Below are positions 15,406 through 23,464 of a DNA stretch of 64,000 nt, one piece after another. The DNA lies in the NCBI RefSeq assembly GCF_000018405.1, contig NC_009943.1, forward strand, positions 747,001 through 811,000, in the 5' to 3' direction. Below the pieces are notes generated by a model, which had not been told where the DNA came from, did not search any database, and saw only the letters and a list, made by a program, of their open reading frames with translations. The position numbers and the translations under genes are program-made. The stretch comes from Desulfosudis oleivorans Hxd3 (GTDB lineage: Bacteria; Desulfobacterota; Desulfobacteria; Desulfobacterales; Desulfosudaceae). Within the stretch, counting starts at the first letter, position 1. Each line of letters opens with the position of its first letter.

Positions 15406-16269
15406 TCAATAATCAGAATAGTCGCTTAGGGGGTTTCCGTCATGATTGGTGATTATGACGTAGGCGTTTTCCTGGGGTCTTTTGCGTATCCTCTGTGATA
15501 TGAGGCTTGCGGCGTCACTGTCGCCATTGATTCTGGCTCCGGAGCCGTATAGGTAGCCAGTGGTCGCGTATTTAATCTCCCGGTACGCCTCGAGGCTACC
15601 GGGAACGGTATCACTTTCCGGCTGGAGGGTGATGTCAAATTCGAGTTGTTCTGGTGAGTGTCCTGTCGGCTCATTTACTGCATCACCCGTTTCTTTGGAA
15701 GAATAAACGGCTGGCTGTTCGGATACTCCAGTGTCACCGTCCGGTTTGGCTGGAGCCGCCTCGGTAGACGGCCCTGTAACTGTTTGTGCGCTTGGCACAT
15801 CAGCTTGTTTTGCAGGCTCTGGCGCAGGTGTGGCTTCGGCGGGGGTTACTTCGTCTTGTAGTGGCTCAGTGGTTTCAGGCTTCGCTTTGTCTTCGACATA
15901 TACGATGTCGTCTTTGCCCCCTGGCTTTCCAGAAACGCTGCCAGTTCCCGCATCGTCATAGACTGCGCCCCGGAGCCCTGTCCCCTTCGGGAGTTGTTGC
16001 CTGAGTTTGCGTTTGATTTTTTCGAGTTTTTCATCTGCCACCTCATGGTTTTCGCCAATGGCGTGCGTAAACTGCAAGGTGAGGGCTATCTCCTTGCCTT
16101 TAAATTTGACTCTAATTGGCGTCTTGTCAAGGTTTTTTTGAACTTCTGCAACTGTCGCCTCTATTTCTTCAACGGAATTTCCCTCTAAGGCAAATTCATC
16201 TCCGGATAAATGGAATCCATCGGAATTACCAAGCGGTGTGTTTTCCATGGCTTTTCCGAAAACCCGCAA
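15406..16269 (-). CDS. GGDEF-like protein fragment at the element end
   Basis: The annotated span starts at a TTG, but the frame stays open to a TAG at 16327-16329 that abuts the 25-bp direct repeat. The N-terminal part, GGNVALRVFGKAM...GFHLSGDEFALEG followed by VEEIEATVAEVQ, matches the second half of a GGDEF fold with SGDEF in place of GGDEF; the first half is missing. A long Pro/Ala/Glu linker follows, then a short end (SLISQRIRKRPQENAYVIITN) resembling the start of a JAB/RadC-like domain that breaks off. I read it as a remnant of a large multidomain mobile-element protein truncated at both ends. Enzyme activity is unlikely. Confidence 0.6.
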   Translation of the reverse strand: MRVFGKAMENTPLGNSDGFHLSGDEFALEGNSVEEIEATVAEVQKNLDKTPIRVKFKGKEIALTLQFTHAIGENHEVADEKLEKIKRKLRQQLPKGTGLRGAVYDDAGTGSVSGKPGGKDDIVYVEDKAKPETTEPLQDEVTPAEATPAPEPAKQADVPSAQTVTGPSTEAAPAKPDGDTGVSEQPAVYSSKETGDAVNEPTGHSPEQLEFDITLQPESDTVPGSLEAYREIKYATTGYLYGSGARINGDSDAASLISQRIRKRPQENAYVIITNHDGNPLSDYSDY

Positions 16270-16329
16270 CGCGACATTGCCGCCGGCGTGGGCACTTTTC
16301 CACTCTCCTGTTTCCGGGTCCTGAGCCTA

Positions 16330-16354
16330 CATGTGGTCCCCCTATGGTCCCCCC
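16330..16354 (+). repeat. 25-bp direct repeat, right copy (probable integrase arm site)
   Basis: Identical to 8312-8336 and in the same orientation, 71 bases from the right core at 16426. Confidence 0.8.
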
Positions 16355-16400
16355 GGATAAAAAATGGAATTTATGAAAACGTGTGAAGCCTTGATTTTAC

Positions 16401-16476
16401 TGGTGCCCCCGGCAAGAATCGAACTTGCGGCACATGGATTAGGAATCCATTGCTCTATCCACTGAGCTACGGGGGC
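16401..16476 (-). tRNA. tRNA-Arg, anticodon CCT
   Basis: The minus strand folds into a full cloverleaf: acceptor GCCCCCG/CGGGGGC, D arm GCTC/GAGC, anticodon stem ATGGA/TCCAT with loop TTCCTAA, T arm GCAAG-TTCGATT-CTTGC, and an encoded CCA. The 5' part (16453-16476) is host DNA; the 3' part was supplied by the integrated element and keeps the gene functional. Confidence 0.97.
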
Positions 16477-16629
16477 GCGGGCAGCGGTATCAACGTTTCT
16501 GCTTCCTACCAGAAATGTTGGGCAATATCAACCAGGAAACGCGGGCCGGCATGCCCGGCAGCGGCGGTAAAGGCTAACTCTTAACGCTTTAAATATTTGG
16601 GTAAAGTGCATAAAAAAGCTGGCGGCGGC

Positions 16630-16658
16630 TTGAAAGGAATAATAAACAGTGATATTAT
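16630..16658 (+). promoter_or_regulatory. Sigma-70 promoter for the AAA/DUF4143 gene
   Basis: TTGAAA (16630-16635), 17-base spacer, TATTAT (16653-16658), 30 bases before the ATG at 16689. Confidence 0.65.
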
Positions 16659-16688
16659 CCATGTAAAATAATAATAGGAGTTTTAAAT

Positions 16689-17855
16689 ATGCATGGTTAT
16701 ATCCCCAGGCTTATTGAAACGGATATTCTCCGGTCCCTTGCCCGGTCTCCGGCCGTGGCAATCCTCGGCCCCCGGCAATGCGGGAAATCCACCACTGCCC
16801 GGCAGTTGATTGATCCGGCCACATCGATCTATTTGGATTTGCAGGACCGGGTGGACCGGAACAAGCTTTCTGAGCCGGAACTGTTTTTTGAGCAATACCG
16901 GAGCAGACTGATCTGCCTGGATGAGATTCAGCTGCTGCCGGAATTTTTTTCCGTGCTGCGCTCGGAGATCGACAAGGATCGACGGCCGGGTCGCTTTTTG
17001 ATTTTAGGGTCGGCGTCCCGGGACCTGATCCGGCAGTCAACCGAGTCCCTGGCCGGGCGGATCGCTTATCATGACCTGACGCCCTTTTTGCTGGCGGAAA
17101 TGGTCGGCAAATTGTCGTGGGCGGACCTGTGGCTTCGGGGCGGGTTCCCGGAAAGCGCCCTGGCCCATGACGAGCAGGCCGGTTTTGAATGGCGCCTGGA
17201 TTTTATCCGTACATTCATGGAGCGCGATATCCCGGCCCTGGGATTTAACATTCCGGTGCCGGTGATCGAACGGCTGTGGCTGCTTCTGGCCCACTGCCAC
17301 GGCCAGACCATCAACTACCAGAAACTGGCCGCATCAGCGGACCTGGCCGTGCCGACCCTGAAAAAGTACCTGGCCCTGCTGGAACAGACCTATATGGTCC
17401 GGCTGCTGCCCCCGTTTGCCGCCAATCTTAAAAAACGGCTGGTCAAGTCGCCCAAGGTGTTTCTGACCGACAGCGGTATTCTTCACGCGTTGCTGGATAT
17501 TGAGTCCTATGATTACCTGCTGGCCAACCCAACGGCCGGCGCCTCCTGGGAAGGGTTTGTGATTGAAAATCTTATTGCCCTGCATCCCCGCTGGCGGCCG
17601 TCGTTCTTACGCACCTCCAACGGCGCTGAAATCGACCTGGTGCTGGAGCGGGCCGGGCGATACCATGTTTTTGAATGCAAGCTCTCCAAGGCCCCGCAAC
17701 CCTCCCGTGGCTTTTACGAGCTGGTTGATGGTCTGCGACCCGAAACCGCCTGCGTGGTCGCGCCGGTGGATGAGCCGTTTGAAATAAAAAAAGGGATTTG
17801 GGTCTGTTCGCCCCTGCATTTGATTAAGGAGGAAAAAAAATCGGGGGTGGGATAA
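16689..17855 (+). CDS. AAA-family ATPase with DUF4143 domain
   Basis: 388 residues. The N-terminal P-loop domain (AAA_14 type) has Walker A LGPRQCGKSTT at about 26-36, Walker B LICLDEIQLL, and a sensor-like LILGSASRDL. The C-terminal DUF4143 domain ends in a restriction-endonuclease-like fold with GAEIDLVLE and VFECKLS, where the Asp and the Glu-x-Lys form a PD-(D/E)xK-like set. Such proteins are widespread, often in several copies, and their role is unsettled; links to genome defence or DNA transactions have been suggested. ATG follows TAGGAG. It is the first host-side gene after the tRNA with its own promoter. The 17856-18140 gap shows no gene. Confidence 0.88.
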   Translation: MHGYIPRLIETDILRSLARSPAVAILGPRQCGKSTTARQLIDPATSIYLDLQDRVDRNKLSEPELFFEQYRSRLICLDEIQLLPEFFSVLRSEIDKDRRPGRFLILGSASRDLIRQSTESLAGRIAYHDLTPFLLAEMVGKLSWADLWLRGGFPESALAHDEQAGFEWRLDFIRTFMERDIPALGFNIPVPVIERLWLLLAHCHGQTINYQKLAASADLAVPTLKKYLALLEQTYMVRLLPPFAANLKKRLVKSPKVFLTDSGILHALLDIESYDYLLANPTAGASWEGFVIENLIALHPRWRPSFLRTSNGAEIDLVLERAGRYHVFECKLSKAPQPSRGFYELVDGLRPETACVVAPVDEPFEIKKGIWVCSPLHLIKEEKKSGVG

Positions 17856-18140
17856 GCGCTGTTCCAGAATGGCTATTATTCCTGCTAATGAAAAACAGTC
17901 AGGACTGTTTTTGTTTATGGTGAAAAATAGTCAATATCGGCAGTGGGGAAACACGTTTTTTGTGACCCGGAGGAAAGGGCCGTAAAATTAAAAAGCTTGT
18001 CAACCAAGCCGGTTGTGGCCTATAGTAATTAGACTAAAAATGCACCGGGCCTGTTGGTGTCTACCTGATTTGTGCTTTTCCGTGTTCTGACCGCCCTCAC
18101 ATGTTCCGGCCCTCATCATACATCTCCTTGGGATACATAT

Positions 18141-21100
18141 ATGGACCAGATTCCCGGTTATACCCTGTTTGAAAAAATTGATGAGACACGGACGTCCACG
18201 GTCTACCGGGGCAGGAAAGCCGGTGACGACACCGGCCAAACCGTGATCGTCAAAGTGCTCAACACCGACAGCCCCACCCCCTCGGAAGTGGCCCGTTTTC
18301 GAAGGGAGTATGAGCTGGTCCGGTCACTGGAGGATGCTTCGGTGGTCCGGGTGCTCGACATGGTGGAGCACCACGGCCGCATCGCTCTGGTGGTGGAGGA
18401 TTTTGACGGTGTATCCTTAAAAAAGCAGGCCGCCAGGCAGGCGTTTTCCCTGGAACTGTTTCTGACCACCGGTATTCAGGTGGCCGAGGCCCTGGGAAAA
18501 CTGCACGGGAAAAAGATCGTTCACCGGGACATCAAGCCCCACAATATTCTTCTCAACATAAAAACAAAACAGACCAAGCTCACCGATTTCGGCATCTCAT
18601 CCACTTTAACCCGTGAGGAGCCGGACACCGGAGAGGAAGCAGCCATTGATGGCACCTTTGCCTACATGGCCCCAGAACAGACCGGCCGCATGAACCGGCC
18701 GGTGGGGTATCACACGGACCTCTATGCCCTGGGGGTCACGTTTTACGAACTGCTCACCCAGCGGCTTCCCTTTGATGACATCAGTGATCCCCTGGAGCTG
18801 TTTCACGCTCACATGGCCCGACGTCCGGTGCCGCCGGTGGAGCTTAACGCCGCCATTCCGCCGGTGGTGTCGGATATCGTGATGAAGCTGATGTCCAAAG
18901 AGGCCGAGGACCGGTACCAGAGCAGCTTCGGCCTGGCCCATGACCTGAAAAAATGCCTGGAATTCCTGCGCGCCAACGGACGGGTGGAACGGTTTGACAT
19001 TGCCGCCAGGGACATGTCGGTGGCGTTTGTTATTCCCCGGAAACTGGTGGGCCGGGAAGCGGAAGCAGACCGGCTGGTGGCCCTGTTCCGCCGGGTGGAG
19101 CAGGGGACCAGCCGCCTGGCCGTCATATCCGGTGACACGGGAACGGGCAAGACCTTTCTGGCCGGCCATGTATGCCGGGAGGCCGTGTCGCGCAAGGGGT
19201 TCCTCTGTACCGGGCGGTTTGAGACGCTTCGGGCATCGGTTCCCTACAGCGGTTTTGACGAGGCCTTTCGGGGACTGATCAAGCAGATTCTGTCCCAGTC
19301 CGCGGATCGCATCGCTGCCTGGCGGGAAAACCTGCTGACCTCCCTGGGCGCCAACGCGCAGTTGATGATCAATATTCTTCCCGAACTGGAGCTGCTCATC
19401 GGCCGTCAGCCCGCGCCGCCTGAGCTGGCCGGTGTGGAAGAGGCCCGGCACCGGCTCAACTATGCCTTCAAGCAGTTTGTGCGGGTGTTTGCCAGGGAGA
19501 GCCATCCGCTGACGATCTTTCTGGACGACCTGCACGCCGCCGATCCGGAAAGCCTCTCTTTGCTGAGCCACCTGGCCGGTGAGTCCGACATGGGGGCACT
19601 GTTTATCATTGCCGCGTACCGAAGCGACGCACCCGAGCGGGGCCCGGTGGAATCGATCCTGGAAAAGACGGAATCCAAGGGCGTGCCGGTGGAGCGGGTT
19701 CACCTGGAAGCCTTTACCCCGGGGCAACTCAATGAGTTTATCGCCCTTTTCTTAAGGTGCGGTATGGTGCGGGCTGAGCCCCTGGCCGGCCTGGTATACA
19801 AAAAAACCAATGGTGTCCCTTTTTTCGTCAACCAGTTTTTAAAGACCATTTATGATCAGGGCCTGCTGGAGCTGGATGTGGAAAGGGGCTGGCACTGGAA
19901 GGCCGCCGATATCGACCGGCTTCAGATCACCGACAACGTGATCGAGCTGATGGTCGGCAAGATCTCCGCCCTGGATTCCGGTGCCCGGGAAACACTGCTG
20001 GCCTGCGCCTGCCTGGGAAGCCGGTTCGAGCTGGACATGGCCGCTACCCTTCTGGGGCGGTCCATTGACGAGGTGGTGGCCGACCTGTCCGAGGCCGTGG
20101 CCGCTGACCTGGTCCGGCCCGAAGGCAACCTGTATCTCTTTCAGCATGACAAGATCCGGGAGGCGGCTTACTCCCTGGTGTCGGAAAACGACCGTCCCGG
20201 CCTTCATCTGCGCATCGGCGAGCTGTTGCTCGATACCACCGGCGAGCAGGAGCTGGAGGAGAACCTTTTTCAAATCGTCTACCAGTTCAATTGCGCCCTG
20301 CCCGCCCTTGCCGACCCGGACCGTCGCATGGAAGCGGCCCGCCTCAACATGCGCGCCGGGGAGAAGGCCAGGGCCGCATCCGCCTACACGGCGGCGGCAG
20401 GCTATTTTTCAACCGCCGCGTCCCTGCTGCCGGACAACCGGTGGGAGACCCTGCATGATCTGTCCTGGTCCCTGATGCGGCAGCTGGGGGAGAGCCTGTT
20501 TCTAACCGGTGATCCGGAGGGGGCGAACCGTATTTTTGACGAAATGCTGGCCCACACCACCGACCCCATTGACCGGGCCGAGGTGGACCGGCAGATCGTG
20601 ATGCTTTACACCGCGGTGGACAAGCCGGACAAGGCCATAGAGATTGGGCTGGCGGCCCTGGCCCGCCTGGGGGTCCGGCTTTCCCCCCATGCGGGCAAGC
20701 TTCGCGTGCTGCGGGAACTGGTCCGGTTTCGGCTCACTCAGGGATTCATGCCGGTGGAGGCGGTTTCTAATCTTCCGGTGATGACCGACCGGAAGCAGCG
20801 GGCCATCGCCGCCCTGCTTACCGCCGTGGGCGTGCCCGCCTATTACGCCAACCCCAACCTGTTTGCCGCGTGCATCATCATGGGATGCCGCATGGGTATT
20901 AAGTACGGCCTGCCCGAGTTTGTGGCCTTTGGCCTGATTCCGCTGGGCCTGATTTTCGGCTCCAAGCTGGGATTTCTCCAGTACGGGTACCGCGTGGGCA
21001 AGGTCGGCCTCAAGACCATCAACCGGTTCAACGACACCCCCTCCTTCTGCAAGTCCTATTTCGTGTATGCCTATTTCATCCTGCCCTGGTGCGAGCATGT

Positions 21101-23075
21101 GAAAAACACCATGCACTACCTGTCACTGGCCATCCGTCACGGCATGGAAACCGGGGATGTGATTTTTACCGGCCACAGCATCAATGTCTCCGCGGCCTAC
21201 TCGATGTTCGCCGGGCTTCCCCTGGATGGCGTATTCGAGGCCCACCTTTCCCACAAGGCGTTTCTGGAGCGTCTGGATTCGCCCTTTGTGCTGAACAATT
21301 ACATGGACACCTACGAGATTTTTCTTCAGCTCACCGGCACCGAAAAGAGCACAAAGGAGAACCTTCAGACCCAGTGGAACGACCGGGAAGCCCGGCTTCG
21401 CGCCATTGAGGATGAAAACCTTCAGCTGGGCGTTTTCATCCATTATGCCAAGCGCTGCATGATCATGTTTCTCTTCGGCAACTACCAGCAGTGTTTTGAC
21501 ACCGCTGTCAAGGCAGGGCCCCTGGAAGCGTACGCCATGGGCACGCTGTACGTGGCCCAGGTCTGTTTTTACTGGTGTCTTTCCGCCGCAAAGCTTTACG
21601 ACGAAGCCTCTCCGGCCGGAAAAAAGAAAAACACAAAGGTGATGAAACGGTGCGTCGCCCGGTACCGGGAATGGGAAAAAAGCTGCCCGGAGAATTTCAC
21701 CCACATGGCCTGCCTGATGCGGGCCGAGCAGGCCCGATGCGCCGGAGACACCGGCCGGGCCACGGCCCTGTATCACCAGGCCATGGTCGAGGCCCGAAAG
21801 CACGGCTTTCTGCAGAACCAGGCCCTGGCCGCTGAACTGGCCGCTGATTTTCATTTTGCCAGGGGATATGACGAGTTCGGCAGGGCCTGCGCGGCCGAGG
21901 CCCGGGGTGCCTACGCACGCTGGGGGGCAGCGGCCAAGGTGCGACAGATAGAGCAACGGTATGGCTCGTCCGGGCCCCTGCTGGTGGCCAGAAGTTCCAC
22001 CGGCGGCACTTCCAGCACCATGACCGCCGCGGCCATTGACCTTTCCGCCCTTCGCAAGGCGTTGAAGGCCATTGCCGAGGAACGGATTCATACCAAAATG
22101 GTGGATCGCATCATTCGCGCGGCTGTCGAGTTTGCCGGGGCACAGAAGGGGCTGCTGATTTTTCGCAAGGAGGCACGGGAAGAAGAAGATGCCCAGATGG
22201 CCCTGTTTGTGGAGGCCGAGTGGTCCGTTGGCTCCCGGGATGTGGCGATCATGCAGTCCACGCCGGTGGACCAGAAAGAGACCCTCTCCCACACCGTGGT
22301 CAATTACGTGGCCCGGACCCAGGAGAGCCTGGTGATTCACAACGCCCAGGAGCCCCAGGATATTTTGCCCATGCTTCACTCGGAGGACTATATTCAGGGC
22401 AATGACGTCAAGTCCATTCTCTGCATGCCCATCACCGTAACCACCGACGAGGGGACCGCCCTGATCGGGTTGCTCTATTTTGAAAACAACCTGACCCGCA
22501 ACGCCTTTACCCGGGACCGGATTGAGACCCTGGAGATCATCTCCCTGTCCGCCGCCGGCCGGCTGGAACTTTCCAGAAAAGCGGTCACCGACGGGCTGAC
22601 CGGGCTTTACAACCACGACTATTTTCAGAACATGCTGCAGCAGGAACTGTTGCTGGCCAAGCGCAAGGGCCGGGAGCTTTCCATGATCATGATCGATATC
22701 GATCACTTCAAGCGGTTTAATGACACTTGGGGCCACCAGGCCGGGGACATGGTGCTGCGGGAGGTGGCCGCTGAAATTCGGGAGAGCTGCAGAAGTTCAG
22801 ACGTGGTGGCCCGGTACGGTGGTGAGGAGATGGCCCTGCTGCTTCACGAGACCGGGCCGGAGGCCGCCTTTGCCCTGGCTGAAAAGATCCGCCGCCGCGT
22901 CGAGGCGCTTCGGGTGGAACACGCTCCCGGCGAATATCTTCAGGTGACCATCAGCCTGGGTGTGGCCGGGTTCCCCATTCATGCCAAAAACAAAAAACCC
23001 CTTGTTAAAAAAGCCGATGATGCCTTATATTCTTCGAAGGCCGGCGGGCGCAACATGGTCACTTTAGCGACCTGA
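18141..23075 (+). CDS. Ser/Thr kinase-STAND ATPase-GAF-GGDEF signalling protein
   Basis: 1644 residues from the ATG at 18141 (MDQIPGYTLFEKI); a longer frame from 18072 adds an unlikely leader. Domains in order: protein kinase (1-270) with VIVK lysine, HRDIKPHN (D130) and DFG (D149) but no Gly-rich loop; AAA/STAND ATPase from about 305 with VGRE and Walker A GDTGTGKT near 330-337; a long helical TPR-like region (about 600-1260); GAF (about 1320-1465); and GGDEF with DGLTGLYNHDYF, DIDHFKRFND and GGEEM at 1560-1564. Kinase-ATPase-GAF proteins usually end in a histidine kinase; a diguanylate cyclase output is unusual. GGEEM departs from GGEEF only in the last residue, so cyclase activity is plausible. 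Cytoplasmic. Confidence 0.93.
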   Translation: MDQIPGYTLFEKIDETRTSTVYRGRKAGDDTGQTVIVKVLNTDSPTPSEVARFRREYELVRSLEDASVVRVLDMVEHHGRIALVVEDFDGVSLKKQAARQAFSLELFLTTGIQVAEALGKLHGKKIVHRDIKPHNILLNIKTKQTKLTDFGISSTLTREEPDTGEEAAIDGTFAYMAPEQTGRMNRPVGYHTDLYALGVTFYELLTQRLPFDDISDPLELFHAHMARRPVPPVELNAAIPPVVSDIVMKLMSKEAEDRYQSSFGLAHDLKKCLEFLRANGRVERFDIAARDMSVAFVIPRKLVGREAEADRLVALFRRVEQGTSRLAVISGDTGTGKTFLAGHVCREAVSRKGFLCTGRFETLRASVPYSGFDEAFRGLIKQILSQSADRIAAWRENLLTSLGANAQLMINILPELELLIGRQPAPPELAGVEEARHRLNYAFKQFVRVFARESHPLTIFLDDLHAADPESLSLLSHLAGESDMGALFIIAAYRSDAPERGPVESILEKTESKGVPVERVHLEAFTPGQLNEFIALFLRCGMVRAEPLAGLVYKKTNGVPFFVNQFLKTIYDQGLLELDVERGWHWKAADIDRLQITDNVIELMVGKISALDSGARETLLACACLGSRFELDMAATLLGRSIDEVVADLSEAVAADLVRPEGNLYLFQHDKIREAAYSLVSENDRPGLHLRIGELLLDTTGEQELEENLFQIVYQFNCALPALADPDRRMEAARLNMRAGEKARAASAYTAAAGYFSTAASLLPDNRWETLHDLSWSLMRQLGESLFLTGDPEGANRIFDEMLAHTTDPIDRAEVDRQIVMLYTAVDKPDKAIEIGLAALARLGVRLSPHAGKLRVLRELVRFRLTQGFMPVEAVSNLPVMTDRKQRAIAALLTAVGVPAYYANPNLFAACIIMGCRMGIKYGLPEFVAFGLIPLGLIFGSKLGFLQYGYRVGKVGLKTINRFNDTPSFCKSYFVYAYFILPWCEHVKNTMHYLSLAIRHGMETGDVIFTGHSINVSAAYSMFAGLPLDGVFEAHLSHKAFLERLDSPFVLNNYMDTYEIFLQLTGTEKSTKENLQTQWNDREARLRAIEDENLQLGVFIHYAKRCMIMFLFGNYQQCFDTAVKAGPLEAYAMGTLYVAQVCFYWCLSAAKLYDEASPAGKKKNTKVMKRCVARYREWEKSCPENFTHMACLMRAEQARCAGDTGRATALYHQAMVEARKHGFLQNQALAAELAADFHFARGYDEFGRACAAEARGAYARWGAAAKVRQIEQRYGSSGPLLVARSSTGGTSSTMTAAAIDLSALRKALKAIAEERIHTKMVDRIIRAAVEFAGAQKGLLIFRKEAREEEDAQMALFVEAEWSVGSRDVAIMQSTPVDQKETLSHTVVNYVARTQESLVIHNAQEPQDILPMLHSEDYIQGNDVKSILCMPITVTTDEGTALIGLLYFENNLTRNAFTRDRIETLEIISLSAAGRLELSRKAVTDGLTGLYNHDYFQNMLQQELLLAKRKGRELSMIMIDIDHFKRFNDTWGHQAGDMVLREVAAEIRESCRSSDVVARYGGEEMALLLHETGPEAAFALAEKIRRRVEALRVEHAPGEYLQVTISLGVAGFPIHAKNKKPLVKKADDALYSSKAGGRNMVTLAT

Positions 23076-23131
23076 TGCGTAATCCCGGTTGCCTGCCCGA
23101 ATATTCATCAGAAAAAAAAGGAGGAGATGTA

Positions 23132-23458
23132 ATGATCGACCTTTTGAAAAAAGCCATGTTTGCGGGCATCGGCCTGGCACTGAAAACCAAGGAAGAGGTG
23201 GAGGAGTTCGCCTCCGACCTTGTGCAGCGGGCCGAACTGTCGGAAAACGAGGGCAAAAAGTTCGTCAACGACTTTATGAAGCGATACGATGAGTCCAAAG
23301 AGAAACTGGAGGAAAAAGTGGAGCGCACCGTCCGGGACCTGCTGGCCAAGGCCAATTTCGTGACCCGGGAGGAGATGACCGAAGTCAAAGACGAGATTCA
23401 GCACATGCGCAAAACCCTTTCCATTGAAGATTCTTCCGCCGCCGATGACGATCGGTAA
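23132..23458 (+). CDS. Phasin-like protein
   Basis: 108 residues from the ATG after AAGGAGGAGATGT; the frame upstream to 23075 overlaps the previous stop and lacks a signal. A short hydrophobic start (LLKKAMFAGIGLAL) is followed by long charged helices rich in Glu and Lys with heptad spacing, ending in an acidic tail. This resembles the PhaF/phasin-type regulators annotated near polyhydroxyalkanoate genes. Here it directly precedes an AarF/UbiB gene, a pair I recall from many Desulfobacterota, so a role in membrane or lipid physiology together with that kinase is as likely as granule binding. Confidence 0.78.
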   Translation: MIDLLKKAMFAGIGLALKTKEEVEEFASDLVQRAELSENEGKKFVNDFMKRYDESKEKLEEKVERTVRDLLAKANFVTREEMTEVKDEIQHMRKTLSIEDSSAADDDR

Positions 23459-23464
23459 TATTTG

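Larger units (their letters stand above)
8178..16452. mobile_element. Integrative element in tRNA-Arg(CCT), about 8.25 kb
   Basis: Bounded by identical 27-base cores at 8178-8204 and 16426-16452 (period 8248), with the intact tRNA at the right end. It encodes a tyrosine integrase beside the left end, a small excisionase-like protein, a Cys-rich protein, a winged-helix Rep-like protein and, on the minus strand, an AT-rich block of cargo genes. A 25-bp direct repeat lies just inside each end. Three clusters of short direct repeats resemble iterons. There is no capsid, terminase or conjugation gene, so it is too small to be an autonomous phage or ICE; a satellite, an integrated mobilisable element or a plasmid-like island fits better. 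The truncated gene at the right end suggests decay. Confidence 0.9.

Noticed and set aside
21123-22736. Long open frame on the minus strand (537 codons) opposite the kinase-GGDEF gene
   Set aside because: High GC in the third codon position of the plus-strand gene leaves the opposite strand free of stops. The predicted protein is His, Gly and Gln rich with no domain, and the plus strand has clear domains throughout.
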